Shown: positions 16,589 through 24,733 of the stretch, one piece after another
Position numbering within the stretch: position 1 is the stretch's first letter
How the letters are laid out: each line of letters opens with the position of its first letter
NCBI GenBank assembly: GCA_023666615.1
Contig: JAMPBQ010000006.1
Span: 1-64,000, forward strand
Direction: 5' to 3'
From: Clostridium sp.
Lineage (GTDB): Bacteria; Bacteroidota; Bacteroidia; Bacteroidales; Muribaculaceae
DNA length: 64,000 nt
Made by a program: the position numbers and the translations under genes
Notes under the pieces: model-generated
Databases searched by the model: none
Told to the model about the DNA's origin: nothing
What the model saw: only the letters and a program-made list of their open reading frames with translations

Positions 16589-18946
16589 ATGAAAAGCTAC
16601 TTTAATTTTCTAAAGCGGAACAAGGCGTATGCACTGATTGACGCGTTGGGCCTGGCGCTGAGCATGATGTTTGTGGTGCTGATAGGCTGCTACTGGTGGC
16701 AGGAGACGCACATAGACAGCCAGCACAGCAAGGCTGACAGAATGTATATGGTAGGCCTGGATTGGGGTGGCGGCCAAGGTCGCGGTGAGACCTTGGGCAG
16801 CAACTGGAGAATACAGCCCATACTGAAGGGCAAATTTCCAGAGATAGAGGCGTCGACCGCCATTTTCCGCAACCACCGCTGGCTGTCGCTTGATGACAAC
16901 AGGATAGAGACAGACGTGATATTTGTGGACTCAACGTTTTATGACGTATTTGACTTTGAGCTGATCAGCGGCGACAAGCATACGGCGCTAGACGATCCGC
17001 GTTCGGCGATAGTGACGGAAGAATACGCGCGCAGAGTGTGGGGCGACGGCGACCCTATGGGTAAGACCATAATATTCAACACCAACGAAGAGCCGTTTGT
17101 GGTGACCGGCGTGATGGAGCCAATGACGAACACCATGCTGATGACCGACAAGCACAGGCCGGTGGACATGCTGCTGAACTTCAGCATGGTGAAATACGTG
17201 AACTCGTCGATGACCAGCGAGGGCATGAACAATGCCACGGGCGCTGAGATTGTGATATTGACCAATGGAAAATACGACGCGGAAGAGCTGTCGGAAAAAT
17301 ACCACGAAGCGCTAAAGGACGACTATTGGATATTGCACATGCCGGGCTATGAGACAAAGCTGAAGCTATTCCCGTTCAAGGATGTGTATTTCTCAGGAAT
17401 CGGGTCAGGGAATATCAACGTAGGCAGCCCGGACCTGACCAAGCTTCTGTTCATGACAGGCGTTGTGATCCTTCTGTTTGCGATAATGAACTACATCAAC
17501 CTCACCGTGGCCTTGGCCGGCAAGCGGGCCAAGGAGATGGCCACCCGCAGGCTGATGGGCGAGAGCCGCGGAGCGATCATGTGGAGGCTAGTGAAGGAGA
17601 GCACGCTGATGTGCGCCGTGGCCTTCGGCATCGGCATAGTCCTGGCTATTCTGGCCAAGCCTTACGCTGAGAGCCTATTGGGGACGCCCATACATTTCGG
17701 GGCCTGTGTGAACGCAATAACGATATCGTTTGCGGTATGCGTCATACTGATAATGGGCCTGGCCTCGGGCATCACGCCGGCGGTGCTGATATCCTCGGTT
17801 AAGCCTATAGACGCGGTGAAGGGCGCGGTGAAGAGGAGATCGAACATGGTGTTCGGGAAGATCTTCATAGTTTTGCAGAACGTATGCACGATAGTGATGG
17901 TGGCTTCGGCGATAACGATGTATCTGCAAGTGCGCCATCTGATTAACGCGCCGCTGGGATACAACACGCATGGGATAGCGCAGATGGTTTTGCCCTACGA
18001 CGGGGACAATGACCAGGCATTCTTGTCGGACTTGAAGGGGCTGGCATGCGTAGACAAGGTGAGCCTATGCTGGCAGGCCCCGCTGAACGGAGGCAACAAC
18101 AACACGATGGAACATGAAGGGAAGACCATATCGTTCCAGACCTTCCAGGGGGATTCATGCTATATGGACATATTAGGGCTGAAGGTGAGGAAGGACAACC
18201 ACTTGACCTCAAGCATGAAGAGCTACGTCAACGACCAAGCCATAGCAGAGCTTGGGATAAGCGAGGACACCCCGGATTTCCAATTCTACGAGCGGCGCAT
18301 CAAGATAGCCGGCATAATGGAAGACTTCAAGATAAGGGATATTCTTTCTGAACAGCATCCTGTGATTGTGGAGATAGGGAAGGCCTATGAGGACTTCTAT
18401 CCGTGGAATGTGATGGTGAAGATAAAGGGCGATGAAAGAGAGGCGATAGAGCAGATGAAAGCACTGTACCATGAACATTTTCCGGGAATGTCGGATGAGG
18501 TGCTGGAGAACATTATGCTTGACGACAACTTGGCTATGATTTACGACAAGCAGAGCAAGCTGTCGACAATCATAGCTATATTCGCCGGCATAGCCGTGGT
18601 GATTTCGATGCTTGGGCTTGTGGCTATGAGCACATTCTACGTGCAGCAGCGGAGCAAGGAGATCGCAGTGAGGAAGGTGATGGGCGGAACCAGCATGGAT
18701 GTGCTGGGGAGGCTGGTGAGGTCGTTCATGCTCTATGTGTGCGTGGCGGCTGTCATAGCCATTCCGGTGATCTATTATGTGATGAATGATTGGCTTTCGG
18801 AGTACTCGTATAGGATAGACCTATACTGGTGGATATACGCATTGGCGATAGCACAGGCGCTGATAGTCTGCTTCTTGGCCGTAGTGGCGCAAAGCTACCG
18901 CGCAGCCAACGCCAACCCGGTAGCCACCCTCAAGCAAAACGACTAA
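16589..18946 (+). CDS. FtsX/MacB-type ABC transporter permease 3 of the export operon
   Basis: ATG at 16589 (MKSYFNFLKRNKAY), 785 residues; the upstream in-frame extension is AT-rich leader. It is a close paralogue of permease 1: the N terminus is nearly identical, and AGKRAKEMATRRLMGESRGA and QQRSKEIAVRKVMGGTSMDV sit in the same places. It has a single N-terminal helix, two large periplasmic domains and two sets of three helices. The gene ends 54 bases before the ATPase gene. Three full-length permeases with one ATPase suggest either alternative assemblies or a heterodimer. Confidence 0.9.
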   Translation: MKSYFNFLKRNKAYALIDALGLALSMMFVVLIGCYWWQETHIDSQHSKADRMYMVGLDWGGGQGRGETLGSNWRIQPILKGKFPEIEASTAIFRNHRWLSLDDNRIETDVIFVDSTFYDVFDFELISGDKHTALDDPRSAIVTEEYARRVWGDGDPMGKTIIFNTNEEPFVVTGVMEPMTNTMLMTDKHRPVDMLLNFSMVKYVNSSMTSEGMNNATGAEIVILTNGKYDAEELSEKYHEALKDDYWILHMPGYETKLKLFPFKDVYFSGIGSGNINVGSPDLTKLLFMTGVVILLFAIMNYINLTVALAGKRAKEMATRRLMGESRGAIMWRLVKESTLMCAVAFGIGIVLAILAKPYAESLLGTPIHFGACVNAITISFAVCVILIMGLASGITPAVLISSVKPIDAVKGAVKRRSNMVFGKIFIVLQNVCTIVMVASAITMYLQVRHLINAPLGYNTHGIAQMVLPYDGDNDQAFLSDLKGLACVDKVSLCWQAPLNGGNNNTMEHEGKTISFQTFQGDSCYMDILGLKVRKDNHLTSSMKSYVNDQAIAELGISEDTPDFQFYERRIKIAGIMEDFKIRDILSEQHPVIVEIGKAYEDFYPWNVMVKIKGDEREAIEQMKALYHEHFPGMSDEVLENIMLDDNLAMIYDKQSKLSTIIAIFAGIAVVISMLGLVAMSTFYVQQRSKEIAVRKVMGGTSMDVLGRLVRSFMLYVCVAAVIAIPVIYYVMNDWLSEYSYRIDLYWWIYALAIAQALIVCFLAVVAQSYRAANANPVATLKQND

Positions 18947-19000
18947 CCCTCAAAAAATTAGAGTTATAAAAATAAAAATTCAAAAACTAAAAATAAAGCT

Positions 19001-19675
19001 ATGATAAAGATTGAAAATTTGTGCAAGACCTTCAGCACGGAGGACGTGCAGACCCTCGCGCTGCGAGATGTGTCACTGAACGTAAACAAGGGCGAGTTTG
19101 TCGCCATCATGGGTCCGTCGGGCTGCGGCAAGTCGACCCTGCTCAACATACTTGGGCTTCTGGACAATCCGACATCGGGGAAATACTACCTCGGCGAGAC
19201 GGAGGTGAGCGGGCTTAAGGAGAAAGACCGCACAGGGCTGCGCAAGGGCAAGATTGGGTTCGTTTTCCAGAATTTCAACCTGATAGACGAACTCAACATC
19301 GAGGAAAACGTGGAGCTGCCGCTGCACTACCTGGGGATGAAGGCGTCGGAGCGCAAACAGCGCGTGCAGGAAGCACTGAAGAGAATGGGCATCAGCCACA
19401 GGGCGAAGCACTTTCCGCAACAGCTGAGCGGCGGCCAGCAGCAGCGCGCCGCGATAGCCCGCGCAGTAGTGTCGCGCCCCGAGCTGATCCTCGCCGACGA
19501 GCCCACGGGCAACCTCGACTCAAAGAACGGCGAAGAGGTGATGAATCTTCTGAGCGAGCTGCACAACGAAGGGGCAACGATAGTGATGGTTACGCACAGC
19601 AAGCACGACGCGGCGTTTACGGACCGCATCATCAACCTATTTGACGGCAAGGTGGTAGAAGCCACAGAGCTTTAA
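19001..19675 (+). CDS. LolD/MacB-type ABC ATPase of the export operon
   Basis: 224 residues, the normal length for a stand-alone ATPase of this class. It shows Walker [10 protein letters not shown] (38-46), a Q loop in [10 protein letters not shown], the signature [14 protein letters not shown], Walker [14 protein letters not shown] and the H-loop VTHS. It powers one or more of the permeases encoded upstream. It is the last gene of the six-gene operon; a hairpin with a T-rich tail follows within 60 bases. Confidence 0.95.
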   Translation: MIKIENLCKTFSTEDVQTLALRDVSLNVNKGEFVAIMGPSGCGKSTLLNILGLLDNPTSGKYYLGETEVSGLKEKDRTGLRKGKIGFVFQNFNLIDELNIEENVELPLHYLGMKASERKQRVQEALKRMGISHRAKHFPQQLSGGQQQRAAIARAVVSRPELILADEPTGNLDSKNGEEVMNLLSELHNEGATIVMVTHSKHDAAFTDRIINLFDGKVVEATEL

Positions 19676-19702
19676 GCTATATTTGGTTTAAGTTAGACAA
19701 GG

Positions 19703-19735
19703 CGGCTTGGATTCGAGAGAAACCAGGCCGTTTTA
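19703..19735 (+). terminator. Terminator of the export operon
   Basis: Stem CGGCTTGG / CCAGGCCG (one G-U pair) with a 12-base loop, followed by TTTTATCATTTTTTTT. Confidence 0.65.
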
Positions 19736-19778
19736 TCATTTTTTTTAGGGTGAATGCTAATATCGCAAAAAAAAGTTG

Positions 19779-19786
19779 TATATTTG
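19779..19786 (+). promoter_or_regulatory. Bacteroidetes -7 box for galE
   Basis: TATATTTG fits TAnnTTTG, 29 bases before the galE ATG. No clear -33 TTTG is visible. Confidence 0.55.
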
Positions 19787-19815
19787 CGGAAATAAAAGCC
19801 TAACATAATCCAATC

Positions 19816-20850
19816 ATGAAACAAACTATTCTTGTCACCGGCGGCACCGGGTTCATTGGATCGCACACCACTGTGGAGCTGATCAATGCCGGGTATGACG
19901 TTGTAATCGTTGACAATCTATCCAACTCGCAGGAGAACGTAATCGACGGCATCGAGCAAATCACAGGCGTAAGGCCGGCCTTCATCAAGGCGGACTGCTG
20001 CGACAAAGAGGCCATGGAGAAGGTATTCACGCAATATCCCATCAAGGGCATCATCCACTTTGCGGCCAGCAAGGCTGTGGGCGAGAGCGTGCAGAAGCCC
20101 CTTCTATACTACAAGAACAACATTCTGTCGCTGGTGAACCTTCTGGAGCTGATGCCCAAGCACGATGTGAAGGGCATCATCTTCTCGTCGAGCTGCACGG
20201 TGTACGGCCAGCCCGACCCCGAGAATCTGCCCGTGACAGAATCCGCTCCCATCAAGCCGGCAGAGAGCCCCTACGGCAACACAAAGCAGATAAACGAGGA
20301 AATCATCCGTGATGACATAAACAGCGGCGCTCCGATCAAGGCGATACTTCTGCGCTACTTCAATCCCATCGGCAGCCACCCGAGCGCAATCATAGGCGAG
20401 CTTCCCACGGGCGTGCCCATGAACCTGATACCGTTTGTGACACAGACGGCTATCGGCATTCGCGAGCAGCTGAAGGTGTTTGGCAACGACTACAATACGC
20501 CCGACGGCACATGCATCCGCGACTACATCTATGTAGTGGACTTGGCAAAGGCGCATGTGAAGGCCATGGAGCGCGTGCTGGACATGGATACGCCGCAGCT
20601 TGAAGTGTTCAACGTAGGCACGGGCCACGGCGTGAGCACGAAGGAGGTGATCGACGCGTTTGAGAAGGGAACAGGCGTAAAGCTCAACTGGGCATACGCT
20701 CCGCGGCGCTCGGGCGACATCGAGAAGGTATGGGCAAATCCCGACAAGGCCAACAATGTGCTTGGCTGGAAGGCGGAGACCAGCCTTGAGGATGCGCTGA
20801 AGTCGGCCTGGAACTGGCAGCTGAAGCTTCGCGAGAGAGGGATACAGTGA
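19816..20850 (+). CDS. galE: UDP-glucose 4-epimerase
   Basis: 344 residues of the extended short-chain dehydrogenase fold. The NAD-binding loop is GGTGFIGS at 8-15, the catalytic Ser is in FSSSCTVYG, and the catalytic Tyr and Lys are in SPYGNTKQI. A DYIYVVDLAKAH segment and a C-terminal sugar-binding region (RRSGDIEKVWANPDKA) complete the enzyme. It interconverts UDP-glucose and UDP-galactose for galactose use and surface polysaccharide synthesis. The gene has its own promoter and is followed, after a repeat-filled spacer, by a sugar nucleotidyltransferase gene. Confidence 0.95.
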   Translation: MKQTILVTGGTGFIGSHTTVELINAGYDVVIVDNLSNSQENVIDGIEQITGVRPAFIKADCCDKEAMEKVFTQYPIKGIIHFAASKAVGESVQKPLLYYKNNILSLVNLLELMPKHDVKGIIFSSSCTVYGQPDPENLPVTESAPIKPAESPYGNTKQINEEIIRDDINSGAPIKAILLRYFNPIGSHPSAIIGELPTGVPMNLIPFVTQTAIGIREQLKVFGNDYNTPDGTCIRDYIYVVDLAKAHVKAMERVLDMDTPQLEVFNVGTGHGVSTKEVIDAFEKGTGVKLNWAYAPRRSGDIEKVWANPDKANNVLGWKAETSLEDALKSAWNWQLKLRERGIQ

Positions 20851-20907
20851 GTTTTTAGTTTTTAGAGTCTAGATTTTAGATTCTAGATTTTAGAGTTTAG
20901 TTTTAGA
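20850..20907. repeat. TTTAG/TCTAGA-type AT-rich repeat
   Basis: Multiple copies of TTTTTAG and TCTAGATTTTAGA words directly after the galE stop codon, the longest copy of this family in the window. Confidence 0.65.
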
Positions 20908-20923
20908 AATTTATAATAAATTA

Positions 20924-20946
20924 ACGTGCCAAAGGCACGTCCCTAC
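20924..20946. repeat. CGTGCC palindromic element
   Basis: Perfect hairpin ACGTGCC-AAA-GGCACGT followed by CCCTAC, just ahead of the nucleotidyltransferase start codon. From memory this word is a dispersed repeat in many Bacteroidetes genomes; only one copy is seen here. Confidence 0.5.
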
Positions 20947-20951
20947 AAATT

Positions 20952-21854
20952 ATGAAACCTACACTTTATGTGCTGGCAGCCGGCATGGGCAGCCGTTATG
21001 GCGGCCTGAAGCAGTTGGACGGCGTAGGCCCCCAGGGGCAGACCATTATGGACTATTCCATCTATGACGCGATCCGTTCGGGATTTGGCAAGGTGGTGTT
21101 CGTAATCCGCAAAGACTTTGAGAAGGACTTCAACGAGAAGATACTCGTGAAATATAAGGATGCGATACCTGTGGAGGTTGTGTTCCAGGCAGTGGACAAG
21201 CTGCCGGAGGGATACAAATGCCCGGAGGACCGCACCAAGCCATGGGGCACCAACCACGCAGTGCTGATGGCCAAGGATGTGATAAAGGAGCCGTTTGCCG
21301 TGATAAACGCAGACGATTTCTATGGGCAGGACGCATTCCGGGTGATAGCCGAGGAGCTAAGCAAGCCGCATGACCGCAAGGGCGACTACTGCATGGTGGG
21401 ATTTCGCGTTGGCAACACAATGAGTGAGAACGGTTCAGTGGCTCGCGGCGTATGCGAGAACGAGAACGGGCTGCTGACGTCGGTGGTTGAGCGCACGGCA
21501 ATCGCCTACAACGACAAGCACGAGATTTCATTCATAGACGAAGAGGGCAAGGAGCAGATACTGGATCCGAAGACTCCTGTGTCGATGAACATGTGGGGCT
21601 TTACTCCAGACTATTTCGATTACGCAGAGAGGGAGTTCAAGAAATTCCTTGACGCAAACCTGGAGACCCCCAAGGCAGAGATGACTATTCCGCCGTCGAT
21701 TGACGCGTTGATACGCGCGGGAGAGGCGACTGTGAAGGTGCTTGACACCACGTCGAAGTGGTTTGGCGTGACCTATGCTAAGGATCGCCCGGACGTAGTG
21801 GCCAAGCTGGCGGAGCTGCACGCCAAGGGAGATTATCCCGAGAAGATGTTTTAA
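20952..21854 (+). CDS. Sugar-phosphate nucleotidyltransferase family protein
   Basis: 300 residues with the nucleotidyltransferase Rossmann-like fold. The N-terminal LAAGMGSRYGGLKQL is the signature for NTP binding (G-x-G-x-R and a conserved Lys), and FAVINADDFYG has the metal-binding Asp pair. Later motifs are VGFRVGNT and MNMWGFTPDYF. The family includes glucose-1-phosphate uridylyl- and thymidylyltransferases; the substrate cannot be read from sequence. Placement behind galE suggests UDP-sugar supply. A bidirectional terminator separates it from the convergent Rpn-type gene. Confidence 0.85.
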   Translation: MKPTLYVLAAGMGSRYGGLKQLDGVGPQGQTIMDYSIYDAIRSGFGKVVFVIRKDFEKDFNEKILVKYKDAIPVEVVFQAVDKLPEGYKCPEDRTKPWGTNHAVLMAKDVIKEPFAVINADDFYGQDAFRVIAEELSKPHDRKGDYCMVGFRVGNTMSENGSVARGVCENENGLLTSVVERTAIAYNDKHEISFIDEEGKEQILDPKTPVSMNMWGFTPDYFDYAEREFKKFLDANLETPKAEMTIPPSIDALIRAGEATVKVLDTTSKWFGVTYAKDRPDVVAKLAELHAKGDYPEKMF

Positions 21855-21880
21855 GCACAGAGGCTTGGAAATTACGCGAT

Positions 21881-21916
21881 AAAAAAATCTCGAATCTTTT
21901 GGATTCGAGATTTTTT
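21881..21916. terminator. Bidirectional terminator between convergent genes
   Basis: Stem TCTCGAATC / GATTCGAGA with a five-base loop, flanked by seven A on the left and six T on the right, so it can stop transcripts from both sides. Confidence 0.85.
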
Positions 21917-21933
21917 GTTATGGAGGCGCTTAT

Positions 21934-22794
21934 TTAGCATTCAAAGGGGGATATGCCCATGATCTGTTCTATAAGCGCGGGATCGATGCCGGCCTCCAAC
22001 ATTTTCTTGGCGTTTTCCAAGCGCTCAATCCGCTTGCCTTTTTCGATGCCTTTTTCGATGCCAGCGTCTAAGCCTTCTGAGAATGCGGCATTATAGTACA
22101 ACACCCTGTCGTCGTAACTGCGCTTTGATTTGCTGTAAACGACTATATCTTCTTTTGCAAGGCTGTTAACCTCAGCGGCGTCAAACATATCTTGATATTC
22201 ACCGCACTTGTATGCTTTTGAGTCTTTATCCATAAGATGCATATTTTTAATCAAAAATGTAGTCTTTTCCAATTCTGTAACACAATCCTCCCAACGGGAT
22301 TTGGTCTCTTTAAGACAAACAAGAATAAGCCTCATAAGGTTTGAAAACACAATGTGTGTTTCAGCTTCCATCATTTGGAAATCATGGAGCAGCCGCTTTG
22401 AGAGATGTTCAAAATTAAAGTCAACGAAAAATATACCGTATACCGGGCTGTAGTCGTGTTGCGAACCTTTTTGGCCTTGATTTGCCACTCCCTTGGCAAT
22501 GTAATACATGACCCTCTTTTCAAAATGGACATGATACACTTGCTGCATTTCCAAAATGAAATGTTCCTTTTGTTTAGGTGTAGTACAATATACGTCATAA
22601 ATAATGCGCTTTCCGTCATTATCGGATGGAAGCACTTCCTTGTCTTTAAAAGCCACATCATCCACAACGATGCCTTCTTTGCCAAAAAGCACATTAAGGA
22701 ATCTTATTAGAATAGACTTATATTGTTCGGTGCCAAATAATCTTTTGAAGCCGAAGTCAGTCATTAAGTTTATGAAAGTGCCCAAATTCTCCAT
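21934..22794 (-). CDS. Rpn/PD-(D/E)XK nuclease-family protein (PDDEXK_2, transposase-like)
   Basis: 286 residues. The N-terminal MTDFGFKRLFGTEQYK pattern and the nuclease core, with Asp in IIYDVYC and the E-x-Q pair in FILEMQQVYH, are those of the PD-(D/E)XK family transposase/Rpn group. Members are linked to RecA-independent recombination and phage interaction. The C terminus has a repeated GIEKG motif and a helical tail typical of the family. Base composition is more AT-rich than the flanking galE and PFK genes, which suggests later arrival. No terminal repeats or target duplications were found, so a mobile element boundary cannot be drawn. Confidence 0.85.
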   Translation of the reverse strand: MENLGTFINLMTDFGFKRLFGTEQYKSILIRFLNVLFGKEGIVVDDVAFKDKEVLPSDNDGKRIIYDVYCTTPKQKEHFILEMQQVYHVHFEKRVMYYIAKGVANQGQKGSQHDYSPVYGIFFVDFNFEHLSKRLLHDFQMMEAETHIVFSNLMRLILVCLKETKSRWEDCVTELEKTTFLIKNMHLMDKDSKAYKCGEYQDMFDAAEVNSLAKEDIVVYSKSKRSYDDRVLYYNAAFSEGLDAGIEKGIEKGKRIERLENAKKMLEAGIDPALIEQIMGISPFEC

Positions 22795-22924
22795 AAGGAT
22801 AGTATTTTGGGCTAAGTTACTAATTATTTGCGATATATCAAAATAAAAATATGATTTTGGGAGGGTGAATAAAAAGGCGGCTTTTTTTCTGAGGGAAGGG
22901 GGTTAATTTTTGAAAAAAAATGAT

Positions 22925-22932
22925 TATCTTTG
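22925..22932 (+). promoter_or_regulatory. Bacteroidetes -7 box for the PPi-phosphofructokinase gene
   Basis: TATCTTTG fits TAnnTTTG, 40 bases upstream of the ATG. Confidence 0.55.
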
Positions 22933-22972
22933 CGCTATTGAATGAATCACGATCAAAACACTTATATTTTTA

Positions 22973-24622
22973 ATGAAAAAGAGTGAATTGCAAAAGGCGC
23001 GCGCCGCTTATCAGCCCAAGCTTCCGTACGCGCTAAAAGGCCCGGTAGTGGCTCTTGAGGGAAAACCCACACAGTCAGTAGCTGACCAGGAAGAAATCCA
23101 GAAGCTCTTCCCGAATACATACGGCCTGCCTGAAATCACATTTGAAAAAAATCCGAATCCTACAGTGGGCAAGCCCATCAACGTGGGCGTAATCCTTTCC
23201 GGCGGGCAGGCTCCCGGCGGGCACAATGTGATCTCCGGCCTGTTTGACGGCGTGAAGAAGATTCACCGCGACAGCCGCCTGTACGGCTTCTTGATGGGCC
23301 CCGGCGGTCTTGTTGACCACAATTATATTGAGCTTACGGCGCCCATCATTGATGAATACCGCAACACCGGCGGTTTTGACATCATCGGTTCTGGCCGCAC
23401 TAAGCTTGAGAAGAAGGAGCAGTTCGACAAGGGCCTTGAGATACTCAAGGAGCTAAACATCGGCGCTCTTGTGATTATCGGAGGCGACGACTCCAACACC
23501 AATGCCGCAGTGCTGGCTGAATACTACAAGGCCATCGGCGCCGGCGTGCAGGTGATTGGCGTGCCCAAGACAATCGACGGCGACCTTAAGAACAGCCTTA
23601 TCGAGACCTCTTTCGGCTTTGACACCGCAACGAAGACCTACAGCGAGGTGATCGGCAACATACAGCGCGACTGCAATTCGGCCAAGAAATATTGGCATTT
23701 CATAAAATTGATGGGCCGTTCGGCCAGCCACATCGCGCTGGAGTGCGCCCTTCAGACACAGCCCAACATCTGCATCATCTCGGAGGAGGTAGAGGAGAAC
23801 AACCAGACGCTGGCTGAGATAGTAGACTATATCGCAGGAGTAGTTGCCCGCCGCGCAGAGGACGGCAACAACTATGGCACGATCCTGATACCCGAAGGCC
23901 TGATAGAGTTCATACCCGCGATGAAGCGCCTTATCGCAGAGCTGAACGACCTTTTGGCCGCCAACGGCGCTCAGTTTGCGGCGCTGAACCGCGCAGAGCA
24001 GCGTGAATTTGTGAAGAAGAATCTTTGCGCGGCCAACGCGGCCATCTTTGAGTCCCTGCCTGAGGGTGTGGCTCGCCAGCTGACACTCGACCGCGATCCC
24101 CACGGCAACGTGCAGGTATCGCTGATTGAGACAGACAAGCTTCTTAGCGAAATGGTGGGCAAGCGCCTTGCTGAGATGAAAGCGGAGGGCAAATACAAGG
24201 GCAAGTTCTCTGCAATGCACCACTTCTTTGGATATGAAGGGCGCTGCGCGGCTCCGTCGAACTTTGACGCGGACTATTGCTATGCGCTTGGCTACAACGC
24301 CACGTGCTTGATCAACGCGGGCGTGACCGGATACATGTCGAGCGTGCGCAACCTCGTGAAGCCCGCAGTGCAGTGGCTGGCAGGCGGCATTCCCATCACC
24401 ATGATGATGAACATGGAGCAGCGCAACGGCGAGCTCAAGCCCGTAATCCAAAAGGCTCTTGTGGACCTTAACGGCACTCCCTTCAAGAAATTCGCCGCCA
24501 AGCGCGCGCAGTGGGCCGTAGAGACAAGCTATGTTTATCCCGGCCCGATCCAATACTGGGGTCCCACAGAAGTCTGCGACCAGCCTTCGATGACGCTCAA
24601 GTACGAGCACCTTGACAAGTGA
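22973..24622 (+). CDS. pfp: Diphosphate--fructose-6-phosphate 1-phosphotransferase
   Basis: 549 residues, the long PPi-PFK clade. Phosphorylates fructose 6-phosphate reversibly with pyrophosphate in place of ATP, saving energy in anaerobic glycolysis. Visible motifs are the phosphate-binding [11 protein letters not shown] near 80, [15 protein letters not shown], where GGDD marks PPi use rather than [11 protein letters not shown] with the catalytic Asp, and [11 protein letters not shown]. The C-terminal [15 protein letters not shown] is typical of the beta-like long form. The gene has its own promoter and terminator and so appears monocistronic. Confidence 0.95.
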   Translation: MKKSELQKARAAYQPKLPYALKGPVVALEGKPTQSVADQEEIQKLFPNTYGLPEITFEKNPNPTVGKPINVGVILSGGQAPGGHNVISGLFDGVKKIHRDSRLYGFLMGPGGLVDHNYIELTAPIIDEYRNTGGFDIIGSGRTKLEKKEQFDKGLEILKELNIGALVIIGGDDSNTNAAVLAEYYKAIGAGVQVIGVPKTIDGDLKNSLIETSFGFDTATKTYSEVIGNIQRDCNSAKKYWHFIKLMGRSASHIALECALQTQPNICIISEEVEENNQTLAEIVDYIAGVVARRAEDGNNYGTILIPEGLIEFIPAMKRLIAELNDLLAANGAQFAALNRAEQREFVKKNLCAANAAIFESLPEGVARQLTLDRDPHGNVQVSLIETDKLLSEMVGKRLAEMKAEGKYKGKFSAMHHFFGYEGRCAAPSNFDADYCYALGYNATCLINAGVTGYMSSVRNLVKPAVQWLAGGIPITMMMNMEQRNGELKPVIQKALVDLNGTPFKKFAAKRAQWAVETSYVYPGPIQYWGPTEVCDQPSMTLKYEHLDK

Positions 24623-24690
24623 TTTGGCGGGAATGAACAAAACTGTGCTTTGAATTGTAATAAATATACTCAATAACTCTCAGCTTGCAG

Positions 24691-24725
24691 GGGTCGGCCT
24701 TTGTGGGGCCGGCCCTTTCTTTTTT
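24691..24725 (+). terminator. Terminator of the PPi-PFK gene
   Basis: Stem GGGTCGGCC / GGCCGGCCC (one G-U pair), seven-base loop, then a T-rich tail (TTTCTTTTTT). The tail ends nine bases before the menD start codon, leaving almost no room for a separate menD promoter. Confidence 0.75.
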
Positions 24726-24733
24726 GAAATTTT

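Noticed and set aside
8868..18946. One of the three permeases being a pseudogene
   Set aside because: All three frames are uninterrupted, about 785 residues long, and keep both FtsX halves.
23453..24673. A 406-residue frame antisense to the PPi-phosphofructokinase gene
   Set aside because: It is a shadow caused by codon bias; the sense gene has complete family motifs.
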